Assembly (NCBI GenBank): GCA_963712905.1
Contig: CAVQJU010000001.1
Coordinates: 1 to 64,000 of the forward strand
Reading direction: 5' to 3'
Length of the DNA: 64,000 nucleotides
Source: CAVQJU01 sp963712905
GTDB lineage: Bacteria > Acidobacteriota > Vicinamibacteria > Vicinamibacterales > CAVVIG01
Shown: piece after piece, positions 1 through 8,448 of the stretch
How the letters are laid out: each line of letters opens with the position of its first letter
How positions within the stretch are numbered: position 1 is the first letter of the stretch
Notes under the pieces: generated by a model
What the model was told of the DNA's origin: nothing
The model's database searches: none
Seen by the model: the letters and a program-made list of their open reading frames with translations, nothing else
Translations under genes and position numbers: made by a program

Positions 1-1933
1 GGACTTTCAGCCGCCCGGCCCGGCCGTCGGGCAGCCGCAGCAAGTCGTAGAAGAAGCCATCGTCTTCATCCCACATGCCGGTGCCGTCGCCCAGGTGGTC
101 CATCGCCGAGGCGATCCACATGAAGTGCTCGACGAACTTGAGCGTCATGTCCGCGTAGCTCGGATCGCTCATCGCGAGTTCCGCAGAGATCTCCATCATG
201 TTCTGGCTGAACAGCGCCATCCAGGCGGTGCCGTCCGCCTGCTCCAGATAGCCTCCGGTGGGCAGCGGCGCGCTGCGGTCGAACGGGCTGATGTTGTCGA
301 GGCCGAGGAAGCCGCCCTCGAAGACGTTGCGCCCGCTCAGGTCCTCGCGATTGACCCACCAGTTGAAGTTCAGGAGCAGCTTCTGAAAGCAGCTCTTCAA
401 CCACTCCGTGTCGCCCACGCCGGTCTGCGTCTTGTCGAGGCGGTAGGTGAAGATCGTGGCCCAGGCATGCACGGGGGGATTGACATCGCCGAAGTTCCAT
501 TCGTAAGCGGGCAGCTGCCCGTTGGGGTGCATGTAGTGCTCCTCCAGCAGCAGACTGAGTTGCTGCTTGCCGAAGTCGCGGTCGACCAGCGTCAGCGCGA
601 GCACCTGGAAGGCGAGGTCCCACGCGGCGTACCAGGGGTATTCCCATTTGTCCGGCATGGAAATGACATCCGCGTTGTACATGTGGTGCCAACGGTCATT
701 GCGCGGCGCCGCCTTGGAGGCGGGATTGAAGGGGTCCGAGCCGTGATCCTTGAGCCATTGATACACGTCGTAGCGGTAGTACTGTTTCGACCACAGCATT
801 CCAGCCAGGGCCTGGCGCATCACGTTCGCACCGTCGGCACCGAGTGACGCCGGCACGATCGCGGCGTAGAACTCGTCGCCCTCCAGCCGTCGGCTTTCCA
901 CGACCTGATCGAAGGCGTCGCCGAACAGACCATTCGGCGGGCGCGCAGTGCCAGCCAGCGTGACGGGCTCCGCGTCCGACAGCCGCAGGCGCACGACGGC
1001 GGACTCGCCTGGACCGATGGTCAACCGGTAGTGGGCGGCGACGAGGGTCCCGATCTGGCGGGGGTTCACCACGTCGTCGCGACCGTGGACGATGGCGTCG
1101 TTGATCCCGTCCTTGACGTAGGCCGACTGGTTCGGGACGCCGAAGAGCCGCTGCATGTTGGTCTCGTTCTCGGTGAACAACAGCGGCACGTCCCCGTCGC
1201 AGTAGAGATAGCGCGTGCCCAGCCGCGGGTGGACGGCACGCACGGCGCAGCCGCCCGGGCCATCCTCGACCTGGGTGAGCGTCGGGCGCGTCGCGTCGGC
1301 ATGCCAGGACCACTCGTTGCGGAACCACAGCCTCGGCAGCAGGTCGAGCGTGGCGGCATTGGGTCCACGGTTGTGGACCGTGCAGCGGATCAGAATATCG
1401 TCAGGGGCGGCCTTGGCGTACTCGACGAACACGTCGAAGTACCGGTCCTGGTCAAACACGCCGGTGTCGAGCAACTCGTACTCAGGCTGATTTCGGCTCC
1501 GTTGGTGATTCGTGCGAACCAGGTCGTCGTACGGATAGGCGGCCTGCGGATACTTGTACAGGTAGCGCATGTACGAGTGCGTGGGCGTGGAGTCGAGGTA
1601 GAAGTAGTACTCCTTGACGTCCTCCCCATGGTTGCCTTCGGCGTTGGTCAGCCCGAACAGGCGCTCCTTCACGATCGGGTCCTGGCCGTTCCACATGGAG
1701 AGCGCGAAACACAACCGCTGCCGCTCGTCGCAGATGCCGGCCAGCCCGTCCTCGCCCCAGCGGTAGGCCCTCGACCGCGCCTGGTCGTGGGGGAAGTAAT
1801 TCCAGGCGTCGCCTCCCTGGCTGTAGTCCTCGCGCACGGTCCCCCACTGACGTTCGCTCAAGTACGGGCCCCATAGCTTCCAGGGCGCCTTGTTCGTGCG
1901 GGCTTCTTCGAGACGGGATTGCTCGGCGTTCAT
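1..1933 (-). CDS. GH63/MGH1-type glucosidase, 3' end cut by window edge
   Basis: Starting at the ATG at 1933, preceded by an AAGGA-like ribosome site, the minus strand is open to base 1 without a stop, about 644 residues. The protein begins MNAEQSRLEEARTNKAPW and soon has WGPYLSERQWGTVRED, the typical opening of the MGH1-like glycosidases related to GH63. Further on are WEYPWYAAWDLAF, PAYEWNFGDVNPPVHAWA and GWLE/GGFLGLDNISPFDRS-like stretches expected of the (alpha/alpha)6 catalytic barrel. Relatives run to nearly 900 residues, so roughly the last quarter is missing. There is no signal peptide, so it probably acts in the cytoplasm on alpha-glucosides or mannosylglycerate-like solutes; the substrate is not decided by the sequence. 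The family call is from recollection. Confidence 0.8.
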   Translation of the reverse strand, partial: MNAEQSRLEEARTNKAPWKLWGPYLSERQWGTVREDYSQGGDAWNYFPHDQARSRAYRWGEDGLAGICDERQRLCFALSMWNGQDPIVKERLFGLTNAEGNHGEDVKEYYFYLDSTPTHSYMRYLYKYPQAAYPYDDLVRTNHQRSRNQPEYELLDTGVFDQDRYFDVFVEYAKAAPDDILIRCTVHNRGPNAATLDLLPRLWFRNEWSWHADATRPTLTQVEDGPGGCAVRAVHPRLGTRYLYCDGDVPLLFTENETNMQRLFGVPNQSAYVKDGINDAIVHGRDDVVNPRQIGTLVAAHYRLTIGPGESAVVRLRLSDAEPVTLAGTARPPNGLFGDAFDQVVESRRLEGDEFYAAIVPASLGADGANVMRQALAGMLWSKQYYRYDVYQWLKDHGSDPFNPASKAAPRNDRWHHMYNADVISMPDKWEYPWYAAWDLAFQVLALTLVDRDFGKQQLSLLLEEHYMHPNGQLPAYEWNFGDVNPPVHAWATIFTYRLDKTQTGVGDTEWLKSCFQKLLLNFNWWVNREDLSGRNVFEGGFLGLDNISPFDRSAPLPTGGYLEQADGTAWMALFSQNMMEISAELAMSDPSYADMTLKFVEHFMWIASAMDHLGDGTGMWDEDDGFFYDLLRLPDGRAGRLKV

Positions 1934-1968
1934 GGCCGGTCCTTTATTAGATGAGCGGGCCATCGTGC

Positions 1969-4677
1969 TCAGATCCTTGCACCGGGGTTGATCCGACCAA
2001 AGGGCACTCCGGGACGATCGGCCCGCAGTCGCGCACACGACGTGCAGAGCTCACGATCGAGGATCGTCCTCATGTGTTCCGGCAAGCGCTGCCGGACGAA
2101 CTCCCTGTGGGCAGGCGTGTTGGTCGGTGCCCCACATTCGGCGCAGGTCAGCAGCGGTTGTTCCTTCACGACGGTTCCCGTGATGATCGTGCGCCGCACC
2201 CCGTCCTGATCTTCGAGGTGGATCGCGCCCGTCGGGCAGACCTGCGTGCAGGCACCGCAGCCGATGCAGAGCGCCGCAGGCCGGGTGAAGTCGAAGTAGG
2301 CGAGCCGGCCGGCCCCGGTGTCGGCCATGCGCAGCGCCTCGATGCCCATCTCGCTGCACGTGGCCATGCACAGGCCGCAGCCGATGCAGTCATCGCAGCG
2401 CAGACAACGGCGAGCCTCGTCGTGCGCCGCCGCGTCGGACAGGCCTTCCTCGATCCGAACGTAGTTCCCCTCGCCGAGCACTTCTTCGACGGTTCGTTCG
2501 GGCATCACGGCGCGGGGCAGATGCGTGCGATCGTGCGCGACGACACGAAGAGGAATCACCTTGGCGCGGCGCACCGGCCGGCCGACGGCCGCGTCCGGGC
2601 GCACGCCGCGCAGCCAGGCGTCGATGGAGGCCGCGGCGATCTTCCCCGAACGGATCGCTTCCACGGCCGTCCGCGGGCCGTGCTCCGCATCGCCGCCGGC
2701 AAAGACACCCGGCACGCTGGTCATCAGCGTCTTCGGATCGGCGACGATGAAGCCGTGGTTGTTTTCGACCCCGCTGCCGTCGAGCATGGTCAGGTCGGTG
2801 CCCTGACCTGTGGCGAGGATCACGTGATCGGCTTCGAGCGTCAGCAGCCGGCTGGCGTCGAACGTCGGATTGAAATTGCCCTGCGCGTCGCGGGTCTGCT
2901 CGCAGTACTGCAGGGTGACTTGGCCATCTGCGCTGATGCGGAGCGGCCCCCACCCCGGGTGCAGTTCCACGCCTTCGGTGACGGCATTTTCGATCTCGTG
3001 CGGGCTGGCCGGCATGTCACGGCGTTTTTCAAGGGAGGTCAGGTCGACGTGCTGCGCACCCTGCCGCAACGCCGTCAGGGCCACGTCGATGGAGACGTTG
3101 CCGCCGCCGACGACCACGACCCGTGGCCCGACGCGCACCGGAGTACCGCTGCGCACGGCGTGCAGGAAGTCGATGCCGCCGAGCACGAAGGGCTGATGGA
3201 CACCCTCCATCGTGATAAGGCGCGATCGCTGGGTGCCGAGCCCGAGAAACACCGCATCGTAATCCTTGCGAAAGGTCTCGAGGCTGTCGATCGGAGCGCT
3301 GGTGTGGATGGTGACACCCAGCGTCCGTATCTGGTCGATCTCCTGATCGAGCAGATCCGGCGGCAGGCGATAGGCCGGAATGCCGTAGCGCAGTTGCCCG
3401 CCGGCCTTCTCCTGCGCCTCGAAGATCTCGATCGCATGACCGTGAGTGCGCAGGTAATACGCCGCCGTCAGGCCGGACGGACCCGAACCAACGATGCCGA
3501 TACGCTTGCCGGTATCCGGCGCGATCTCAGGCTTCGGGTAACCGCCCTCGGCCAGGCAATGCTCGGCCGCCTTGGCCTTCAGGGGACGGATGAAGAGCGC
3601 GCCATCGCTGCCGCCGCGCACACAGGCGGATTCGCACGGCGCCGGGCAGACCAGGCCGCAGACCAGCGGCAGCGGATTGTCGCGCCGGATGACTTCGATG
3701 GTGGCGCGATAGTCGCCGTGACCGAGGTGGGCCATGAAGCTCGGGATGTCGATATTGGCCGGACACGTGCTGTGGCAGGGCGCCGCATTGTGTGTCAGGC
3801 ACAGCCCCTCGGGGCAGGACTCGCGCCTGGCATGGCTGTCCCACTGCGCGCGGAAGTGGAGCATGGCACTGCCGAGCGGCCACGCAGCCGCCAGCCCTTG
3901 TGTGGCGAGTTCCTGCGCCACCCCGTCAAGGGCGGCGAGATGCGCGGCGTCGCCGCGGCCGAGGCTGATCTCGGTCACGAGGCGCGCGGCACGCGCCAAC
4001 AGCGCACGCACCGGCGCCGTTTCACCTTCGGCGTTCTGCCAGTGGCGATACAGGGCACGGCCCGTCTGCTTGACCACGCACGCGCCCGCCGCTATCACCA
4101 TCAGGCTCGATGGCGCCGGGATGATCCCCGCGGACGCGAACGACAGCGCATCACACGACAGGTCCGCTTTGGAGTACGGCAGAAAACCGCCCAGGCCGTC
4201 GTCGAAGACGAGCACGGCGTCCTCGCCCTGCACCTCGACGCCGCCACCCCAGTGGTCGATCTGGTTCCGCAGATTGCCGGACCGTGCCAGTGCCACCAGT
4301 CCGCGTTGCTTCATGCCGCGCCGGAGCGTCAGCAGTGACGCATCGAGACCCGACGCGCCAGCGAACAGCAAGGCGATGAGGCACCAGGTCTCCGGCGTGT
4401 GGATCAGCCGTGATCCGTCGGCGACTTGTCTCTCCCCCCAGCAACTGGGCCGGCTGTGACGGACCACCTCCACCTGTCGGCGGGGAATGGCGACCTGGGC
4501 GAGCGACCGGATGGCGTCCACCGCATTGAGCAAGGCCCTTTCATGGCCCGTCAGCTCGGCTGGCAGTCGCAGTTCGACCTTCAGGCTGTCGCGCAGACCG
4601 GCGGCGATCATCACGCCCTCCGCGACCAGCCAGGGAGCGCTATCGAGGTACAGCGGCCGTGCCGCGTGCCTGCACAT
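1969..4677 (-). CDS. NuoF-like/GltD-like FAD and iron-sulfur oxidoreductase (main part of a frameshifted gene)
   Basis: This 902-residue frame is a multidomain electron-transfer flavoprotein. Residues 1-280 resemble the end of the NuoF (51 kDa) fold but lack its usual ESCGxCxxCR cluster motif. Residues 301-352 carry the cysteines of a GltD-type N-terminal domain (CHSTCPANIDIP, CGLVCPAPCESAC). The FAD dinucleotide fold has IGIVGSGPSGLTAAYYL near 393, and the NAD(P) fold has VVVVGGGNVSIDVA. Near the C terminus two ferredoxin motifs follow (CIGCGLCMATC, CIGCGACTQVCP), then a four-cysteine CAEC...CTSC tail. Its first codons are not a natural start: the missing NuoF N terminus lies in another frame just upstream (4640-4942). 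It is the last gene of the molybdopterin oxidoreductase operon and probably links that enzyme to NAD(P)H; the direction is inference. Confidence 0.8.
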   Translation of the reverse strand: MCRHAARPLYLDSAPWLVAEGVMIAAGLRDSLKVELRLPAELTGHERALLNAVDAIRSLAQVAIPRRQVEVVRHSRPSCWGERQVADGSRLIHTPETWCLIALLFAGASGLDASLLTLRRGMKQRGLVALARSGNLRNQIDHWGGGVEVQGEDAVLVFDDGLGGFLPYSKADLSCDALSFASAGIIPAPSSLMVIAAGACVVKQTGRALYRHWQNAEGETAPVRALLARAARLVTEISLGRGDAAHLAALDGVAQELATQGLAAAWPLGSAMLHFRAQWDSHARRESCPEGLCLTHNAAPCHSTCPANIDIPSFMAHLGHGDYRATIEVIRRDNPLPLVCGLVCPAPCESACVRGGSDGALFIRPLKAKAAEHCLAEGGYPKPEIAPDTGKRIGIVGSGPSGLTAAYYLRTHGHAIEIFEAQEKAGGQLRYGIPAYRLPPDLLDQEIDQIRTLGVTIHTSAPIDSLETFRKDYDAVFLGLGTQRSRLITMEGVHQPFVLGGIDFLHAVRSGTPVRVGPRVVVVGGGNVSIDVALTALRQGAQHVDLTSLEKRRDMPASPHEIENAVTEGVELHPGWGPLRISADGQVTLQYCEQTRDAQGNFNPTFDASRLLTLEADHVILATGQGTDLTMLDGSGVENNHGFIVADPKTLMTSVPGVFAGGDAEHGPRTAVEAIRSGKIAAASIDAWLRGVRPDAAVGRPVRRAKVIPLRVVAHDRTHLPRAVMPERTVEEVLGEGNYVRIEEGLSDAAAHDEARRCLRCDDCIGCGLCMATCSEMGIEALRMADTGAGRLAYFDFTRPAALCIGCGACTQVCPTGAIHLEDQDGVRRTIITGTVVKEQPLLTCAECGAPTNTPAHREFVRQRLPEHMRTILDRELCTSCARLRADRPGVPFGRINPGARI

Positions 4678-4942
4678 CGAAGTCGGTCGCGTCGATCACC
4701 AGCACCGACGGTCCATGGCCGCGCACGAATTGCCGCCAGGCGAGATAGATCGGTTCGCCAGCGCCACCGCATTCCGCCAGACCCGACTCCTGCACCCGCC
4801 GCAGCCGCTCGAGTGGCGTCAGTGACTGGGCAACGGCGAGGCCCGGCAACGCGCCGGCGAGAGTCTGCGCAGGCGGCGCGGCGCCCGCCAGGGCGGCGGC
4901 ACCCGCATCGAGCCACGCCGGCAGCATCTGGAGGTCGCTCAT
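4640..4942 (-). CDS. N-terminal NuoF-like piece of the same flavoprotein, split off by a frameshift
   Basis: This 100-residue frame starts at the ATG at 4942, which overlaps the TGA of the ferredoxin subunit by four bases (ATGA). It contains ESGLAECGGAGEPIYLAW, matching the glycine-rich FMN/NADH-binding start of NuoF (SGLRGRGGAGFPTGLKW in typical members), then VLVIDATDFD. Just after that point the family similarity jumps to the next frame, which begins CRHAARPLYLDSAPWLVAEG. From 4942 to 1969 there are 2974 bases, one more than a multiple of three, so one extra base near 4665-4690 explains the break and would give one protein of about 990 residues. A true split gene or a sequencing indel cannot be told apart here. 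Confidence 0.65.
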   Translation of the reverse strand: MSDLQMLPAWLDAGAAALAGAAPPAQTLAGALPGLAVAQSLTPLERLRRVQESGLAECGGAGEPIYLAWRQFVRGHGPSVLVIDATDFDVQARGTAAVPR

Positions 4943-5466
4943 GTCTCCGTCTGCGCCCCACCCACCGGCTCAGCGAGGATCTGTCGGGCATAACGCTCGC
5001 GGCGCGGATCGGGCACCTCGTTGGCGACGCCAAAGGACAGACACCCCGTCACGCACTTGGTGACGCAGGCCGGCTGCAGGCCGGCATCGACGCGATCCAT
5101 GCAGTAATCGCACTTGACCACTTTGCGCATGACGGGGTCCCACTGCGGCGTGCCCCAGGGACACGCCGCGATGCAACTCTTGCAGCCGACGCAGAGACTG
5201 TGCTCGACAAAGACGATCCCGTCCTTCTCGCGCTTCTTCATGGCGCCGGTCGGACAGGCCCTCACGCACCACGGGTCCTCGCAATGGAAGCAGGGCATGA
5301 AGACACTGCGCATGCGCGGCAACCCGCCGACGTCGATCGGACCGACGGTGATGATCTGGCACGGAGTCGGGCCGGGGCCGAGGTTCTTGTTGCTCTTGCA
5401 GGCCACTTCGCAGGCCAGGCAGGAAATGCAGTTCGCCTCGTCGTGATGCAGCATGTAGATGCTCAT
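4939..5466 (-). CDS. four-cluster [4Fe-4S] ferredoxin subunit of molybdopterin oxidoreductase (PsrB/PhsB/DmsB type)
   Basis: The 175-residue protein carries four complete sets of cluster cysteines: C13-C16-C19-C23, C59-C62-C67-C71, C92-C95-C98-C102 and C119-C122-C134-C138. That is the layout of the electron-transfer B subunits of DMSO-reductase-family enzymes. I chose the ATG at 5466 because it overlaps the stop of the upstream catalytic gene by four bases (ATGA) and begins the conserved MSIYMLHHDEANC region; the frame is open further upstream but that stretch is antisense-like. It should pass electrons between the molybdenum subunit and the downstream flavoprotein. No twin-arginine or membrane-anchor subunit is nearby, which points to a soluble cytoplasmic complex. 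Confidence 0.9.
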   Translation of the reverse strand: MSIYMLHHDEANCISCLACEVACKSNKNLGPGPTPCQIITVGPIDVGGLPRMRSVFMPCFHCEDPWCVRACPTGAMKKREKDGIVFVEHSLCVGCKSCIAACPWGTPQWDPVMRKVVKCDYCMDRVDAGLQPACVTKCVTGCLSFGVANEVPDPRRERYARQILAEPVGGAQTET

Positions 5467-7613
5467 CGGTGGCCTCCTGCCGCTGCGGGCTTGACGTGCA
5501 CGATGGTCTCGGTCATGGCACAGCCGCCGCCAGCCGGGTCGAAGTCGTACAGCTTGCCGTGCTGCAGACGCTGGTCGGCCACGCCTCGGCCGCGGGCGCG
5601 CGTGGCGAGCGGCACGGTGGCGCCGTAGCCGTGGAGCATGAACACCGCTTCCGGATGAATCCACGGCGTCACCTTCGCTTTGATCGTGCCGGTATAGCTG
5701 CCTCCACCGGTGACCTCGACGATGTCGCCGTCGCCAATCCCCAGCGGCCTGGCGCGGTCGGGGTGAACCCACAGCACCTGTTCCGGCGCGATCTCGTTGA
5801 GGATCGGGTTATTCAGGGACTGTCCGTGCGCCAGCGTCGCCGTCCTGGCAAACAACAGGTAGAAGCGGTCGTCCGCGGGCGCCACTTTGACTTCGTAGGG
5901 CGGCAGGCTGGGCAGCCCCGCCTTCTTCAAGACCTCGCTCTCGATCTCGATCTTGCCGGAGGGGGTCGGGAACGTCAGTGTGTCGCGCGGCATCATCCTG
6001 GGCGCATCGGCCAGGCCGACCAATCCCTTCTCGCGCATCTCGGCGACGGTGACGCCGGTGCCGTCGAGCTGGTAGTTCCAGAGCTCCTCGATGGTCTCGA
6101 AGTCGAGCGCCTCTTTGATCTCCATACGGCGCAGGATCTCGCGGAAGATCCACCAGGCCGGGCGACTGTCGAAACGCGAGGCGATAGCCTGATCGCGCAT
6201 GTAGAGGGCAGGCACCGGGCCGGGCAGCAGTGCCAGGATGTTGGCGCGCTCGAGGTAGGTCGACTCCGGGAGGATGACGTCGGAGAACCAGCCCGTCTCC
6301 GAATAGCGCACGTCGATCGACACGATCAGCTTCAATGTGTCGAGCGCGCGCTGCGTCGCCTCCGGATCGGGCAGGCCGGTGAAGGGATCGTGGCGGTAGG
6401 CGAAGTACGCGCCGATGCCGTAGGGCTGCCCGGTTTCCATGGCGGCGAACGCCTGATGCAGCATGCCGATCTCCGGGTCCCACTGCGGCCGGGCGGCGCC
6501 CGCGCCGTCCACGCGCGGTTCCGCGACTGTGGGCACGCGGTCGGTCAGATGCTTCAAGCCCTTGCGACCGTAGAACGCGGGTAGCTTCCCCAGGACATAC
6601 CCGCCCGGGATCTCGAGGTTGCCCATCAGGGCGTTCAGGATCAACGCCGTGCGGCTGACGTGGAACGACTGCTTGTGACGCGCCGACATCCAGCCCGGAT
6701 GGAAGATCACCTGCGGCGCATCGGCGGCGATCTCCCTCACGAAGGCGCGCAGCTGGTCGGCCGACACGCCGGTATGAGGCTCCTGCCATTCCGGCGTCGT
6801 GTCCTTGACCGCCTCGTGCAGATAGTCCATGCCGGAGACGAAGCGGGCGACGAAGTCCTTGTCGTACGCCTCCTGCTTCAGCACTTCATGGATGATGGCC
6901 AGGTTCAGCGCGTAGTCGCTGTTCGGGCGCACCTGCCAGTACCGGGTCGCCTTGCAGGCCGTCATGCTGGCGCGCGGATCGATGTAGGTGACGTGCATCC
7001 CTCTGGCCACCGCGGCCATGAAGGCCTTGGCCTCCTTGACCATCAGCGACTCGACGATGTTGCGACCGTAGAGCACGAGGTGTTTCGCATGCCCCAGGTC
7101 GGGGATCAGCGCTTCGTGGCCGAAGCCGTAGATCGAACGCGCGGCGTTGTGCACGTTGCCGCCGCAGCCGGCGTCGTGGTTGAAGTAGTTCGGCGAGCCG
7201 AGCGCCCGCACGAAGGTCCGGGTCAAGTCGTTGAAGGGGCCGCCGCGGTCGGACAGCACGATGCCGCGCCCGCCGAACGCTTCGATAGTCTCGTGGAGTC
7301 TGTCGGCGATATAGTCCAGCGCCTCGTCCCACGACGCGCGCCGCCATTGGCCGCCGCCACGCGGGCCTTTTCGAATCAACGGCGTCTGCGGCCGCTGGTC
7401 GTCGTCGTACTCGAACGCCAGTCCGGCGGAGCCCTTCGCGCACAGGCTGGCGCCGATGGCCTTATCGTGCGGATTGCCCTGCAGCCACACGACCCGGCCG
7501 TCCTCGACCGTCACTTCCATCGGGCAACGCACCGCGCACATGCCGCACATGCTGTAGACCGTGCGTCGGCCCGGGGTGTCCACACCGAGTACATCTGGTG
7601 CCCTGGAGCTCAT
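5463..7613 (-). CDS. molybdopterin oxidoreductase catalytic subunit (PsrA/PhsA-like)
   Basis: This 716-residue member of the DMSO-reductase superfamily has the N-terminal [4Fe-4S] motif C23-x2-C26-x3-C30-x27-C58. A cysteine at about 150 (FNHDAGCGGNVHNAARS) is the likely molybdenum ligand. Other family stretches include HLVLYGRNIVES, PNSDYALNLAI, NALMGNLEIPGGYV and VILPESTYLER, and there is a C-terminal molydopterin-dinucleotide-binding domain (LNNPILNEIAPEQVLWVHPD). The start at 7613 follows a GAGGA ribosome site; an earlier in-frame codon at 7646 lies in a hairpin. It lacks a Tat signal, so it is cytoplasmic. Thiosulfate, polysulfide and tetrathionate reductases are the closest types I recognise, but the substrate is unresolved. 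It is the first gene of a three-gene coupled operon. Confidence 0.85.
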   Translation of the reverse strand: MSSRAPDVLGVDTPGRRTVYSMCGMCAVRCPMEVTVEDGRVVWLQGNPHDKAIGASLCAKGSAGLAFEYDDDQRPQTPLIRKGPRGGGQWRRASWDEALDYIADRLHETIEAFGGRGIVLSDRGGPFNDLTRTFVRALGSPNYFNHDAGCGGNVHNAARSIYGFGHEALIPDLGHAKHLVLYGRNIVESLMVKEAKAFMAAVARGMHVTYIDPRASMTACKATRYWQVRPNSDYALNLAIIHEVLKQEAYDKDFVARFVSGMDYLHEAVKDTTPEWQEPHTGVSADQLRAFVREIAADAPQVIFHPGWMSARHKQSFHVSRTALILNALMGNLEIPGGYVLGKLPAFYGRKGLKHLTDRVPTVAEPRVDGAGAARPQWDPEIGMLHQAFAAMETGQPYGIGAYFAYRHDPFTGLPDPEATQRALDTLKLIVSIDVRYSETGWFSDVILPESTYLERANILALLPGPVPALYMRDQAIASRFDSRPAWWIFREILRRMEIKEALDFETIEELWNYQLDGTGVTVAEMREKGLVGLADAPRMMPRDTLTFPTPSGKIEIESEVLKKAGLPSLPPYEVKVAPADDRFYLLFARTATLAHGQSLNNPILNEIAPEQVLWVHPDRARPLGIGDGDIVEVTGGGSYTGTIKAKVTPWIHPEAVFMLHGYGATVPLATRARGRGVADQRLQHGKLYDFDPAGGGCAMTETIVHVKPAAAGGHR

Positions 7614-7632
7614 GACAGTCCTCGAAGGGAAA

Positions 7633-7670
7633 CACCTTCCCCGCACGTGTGGAACGTGGCGGGGAAGGTG
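7633..7670 (-). terminator. strong hairpin upstream of the molybdopterin operon
   Basis: A perfect 12-base inverted repeat (7633-7644 and 7659-7670, arms CACCTTCCCCGC and its complement) encloses a 14-base loop. It lies after the stop of the DUF2959-like gene and just before the molybdopterin oxidoreductase start, both on the minus strand. It could end the upstream transcript or act as a leader hairpin; there is no long T run, so intrinsic termination is uncertain. Confidence 0.45.
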
Positions 7671-7700
7671 GCTCGGCTTTGCCGGCGACCGATGGTTGGA

Positions 7701-8372
7701 TCAGCCTTTCGTCGGTCGCATTGAGGTGAAGTACTTGTCGGCGGTCGCGATGGCCCGATCCGCCTTCGCGAGCACTTGCGCACCGCGCTCGTTCAGCTTC
7801 TGCGCCTGGGGTTTCAGCGACGTCATCGCACCGGGCGTCAGATCGCTGCCGAGGTAGGTAATCTGATTGTCCAGATCCGTTCGCAGCGTCTGAAGTGATT
7901 GCCCGGCGTCCTTGAGCGACGCCATCATGGCCGCGTAGTCACTCTGATTCTGGCTGAGCCGCTGCTGCGCCTGTTTGCGCAACTCCTCGTTCTGGATGTC
8001 CTTGATCGTGACGGCACGCCCAGCGAAGTACGTGGTGCCCGCCGCCTCCATCTTCGTGACTTGTTCCCGCGCGTCGTCGACTTTCTGATCGGTGTCCTTG
8101 GCGGCGGCCATCAGTTTCTTGTAATCGCCTTTCATGTCCGTCGAGGGCTGGGTCACCAACGCGTTGTACGCCTCGAGGGTTTTCGCCGTCTGCGCCCGTC
8201 CTTTGCCGACGGCACTCGAGGTGCTGGCGCCAGCCTTCACGAAGGTCTCGGTTTCCTTGAGGCCTTCCGTTTCGCTTCGCTGCGCGGACGGGAGCGCGAC
8301 GAATGAGATGCACGCAACGATAGTCATGGCGGTCATCGATGACACGAACCCGGGAACGAATGGTTGACGCAT
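7701..8372 (-). CDS. exported DUF2959-like coiled protein
   Basis: The 223-residue product has a basic then hydrophobic N terminus (MRQPFVPGF...IVACISFVALPSAQ) that reads as a signal peptide. The rest is nearly all charged, alanine-rich helix with heptad-like spacing, for example KLMAAAKDTDQKVDDAREQV and LRKQAQQRLSQNQSDYAAMM. This resembles the DUF2959 family of periplasmic or outer-membrane-associated proteins; the match is from memory and approximate. GGGAG lies about eight bases before the ATG. It heads the minus-strand block of stress-type genes but is separated from them by a 76-base gap, so it may have its own promoter. No enzymatic residues are visible. Confidence 0.65.
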   Translation of the reverse strand: MRQPFVPGFVSSMTAMTIVACISFVALPSAQRSETEGLKETETFVKAGASTSSAVGKGRAQTAKTLEAYNALVTQPSTDMKGDYKKLMAAAKDTDQKVDDAREQVTKMEAAGTTYFAGRAVTIKDIQNEELRKQAQQRLSQNQSDYAAMMASLKDAGQSLQTLRTDLDNQITYLGSDLTPGAMTSLKPQAQKLNERGAQVLAKADRAIATADKYFTSMRPTKG

Positions 8373-8384
8373 AAAATACTCCCT

Positions 8385-8399
8385 GGTGCCGCAGGCACC
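8385..8399. promoter_or_regulatory. short perfect hairpin in the leader of the DUF2959-like gene
   Basis: GGTGCC (8385-8390) and GGCACC (8394-8399) form a perfect six-base stem with a GCA loop, 12 bases before the start codon and immediately before its ribosome site. It could be an operator half-site pair or an RNA hairpin that limits access to the ribosome site. There is no independent support. Confidence 0.2.
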
Positions 8400-8448
8400 T
8401 GATGTCGGTTGCTCACATGCCGGTTACCACAGCCCGGCGTACTGCCCT

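Noticed and set aside
1951..4338. Long plus-strand open frame of 795 codons
   Set aside because: It is antisense to the flavoprotein, whose cofactor motifs are unmistakable; the plus frame is Arg/Ala/Gly-rich with no domain, an effect of high GC.
5346..5365. TGGCACGGAGT as a sigma-54 promoter inside the ferredoxin gene
   Set aside because: The GC of the -12 element is not at the required spacing and the site is inside a coding region of a coupled operon.
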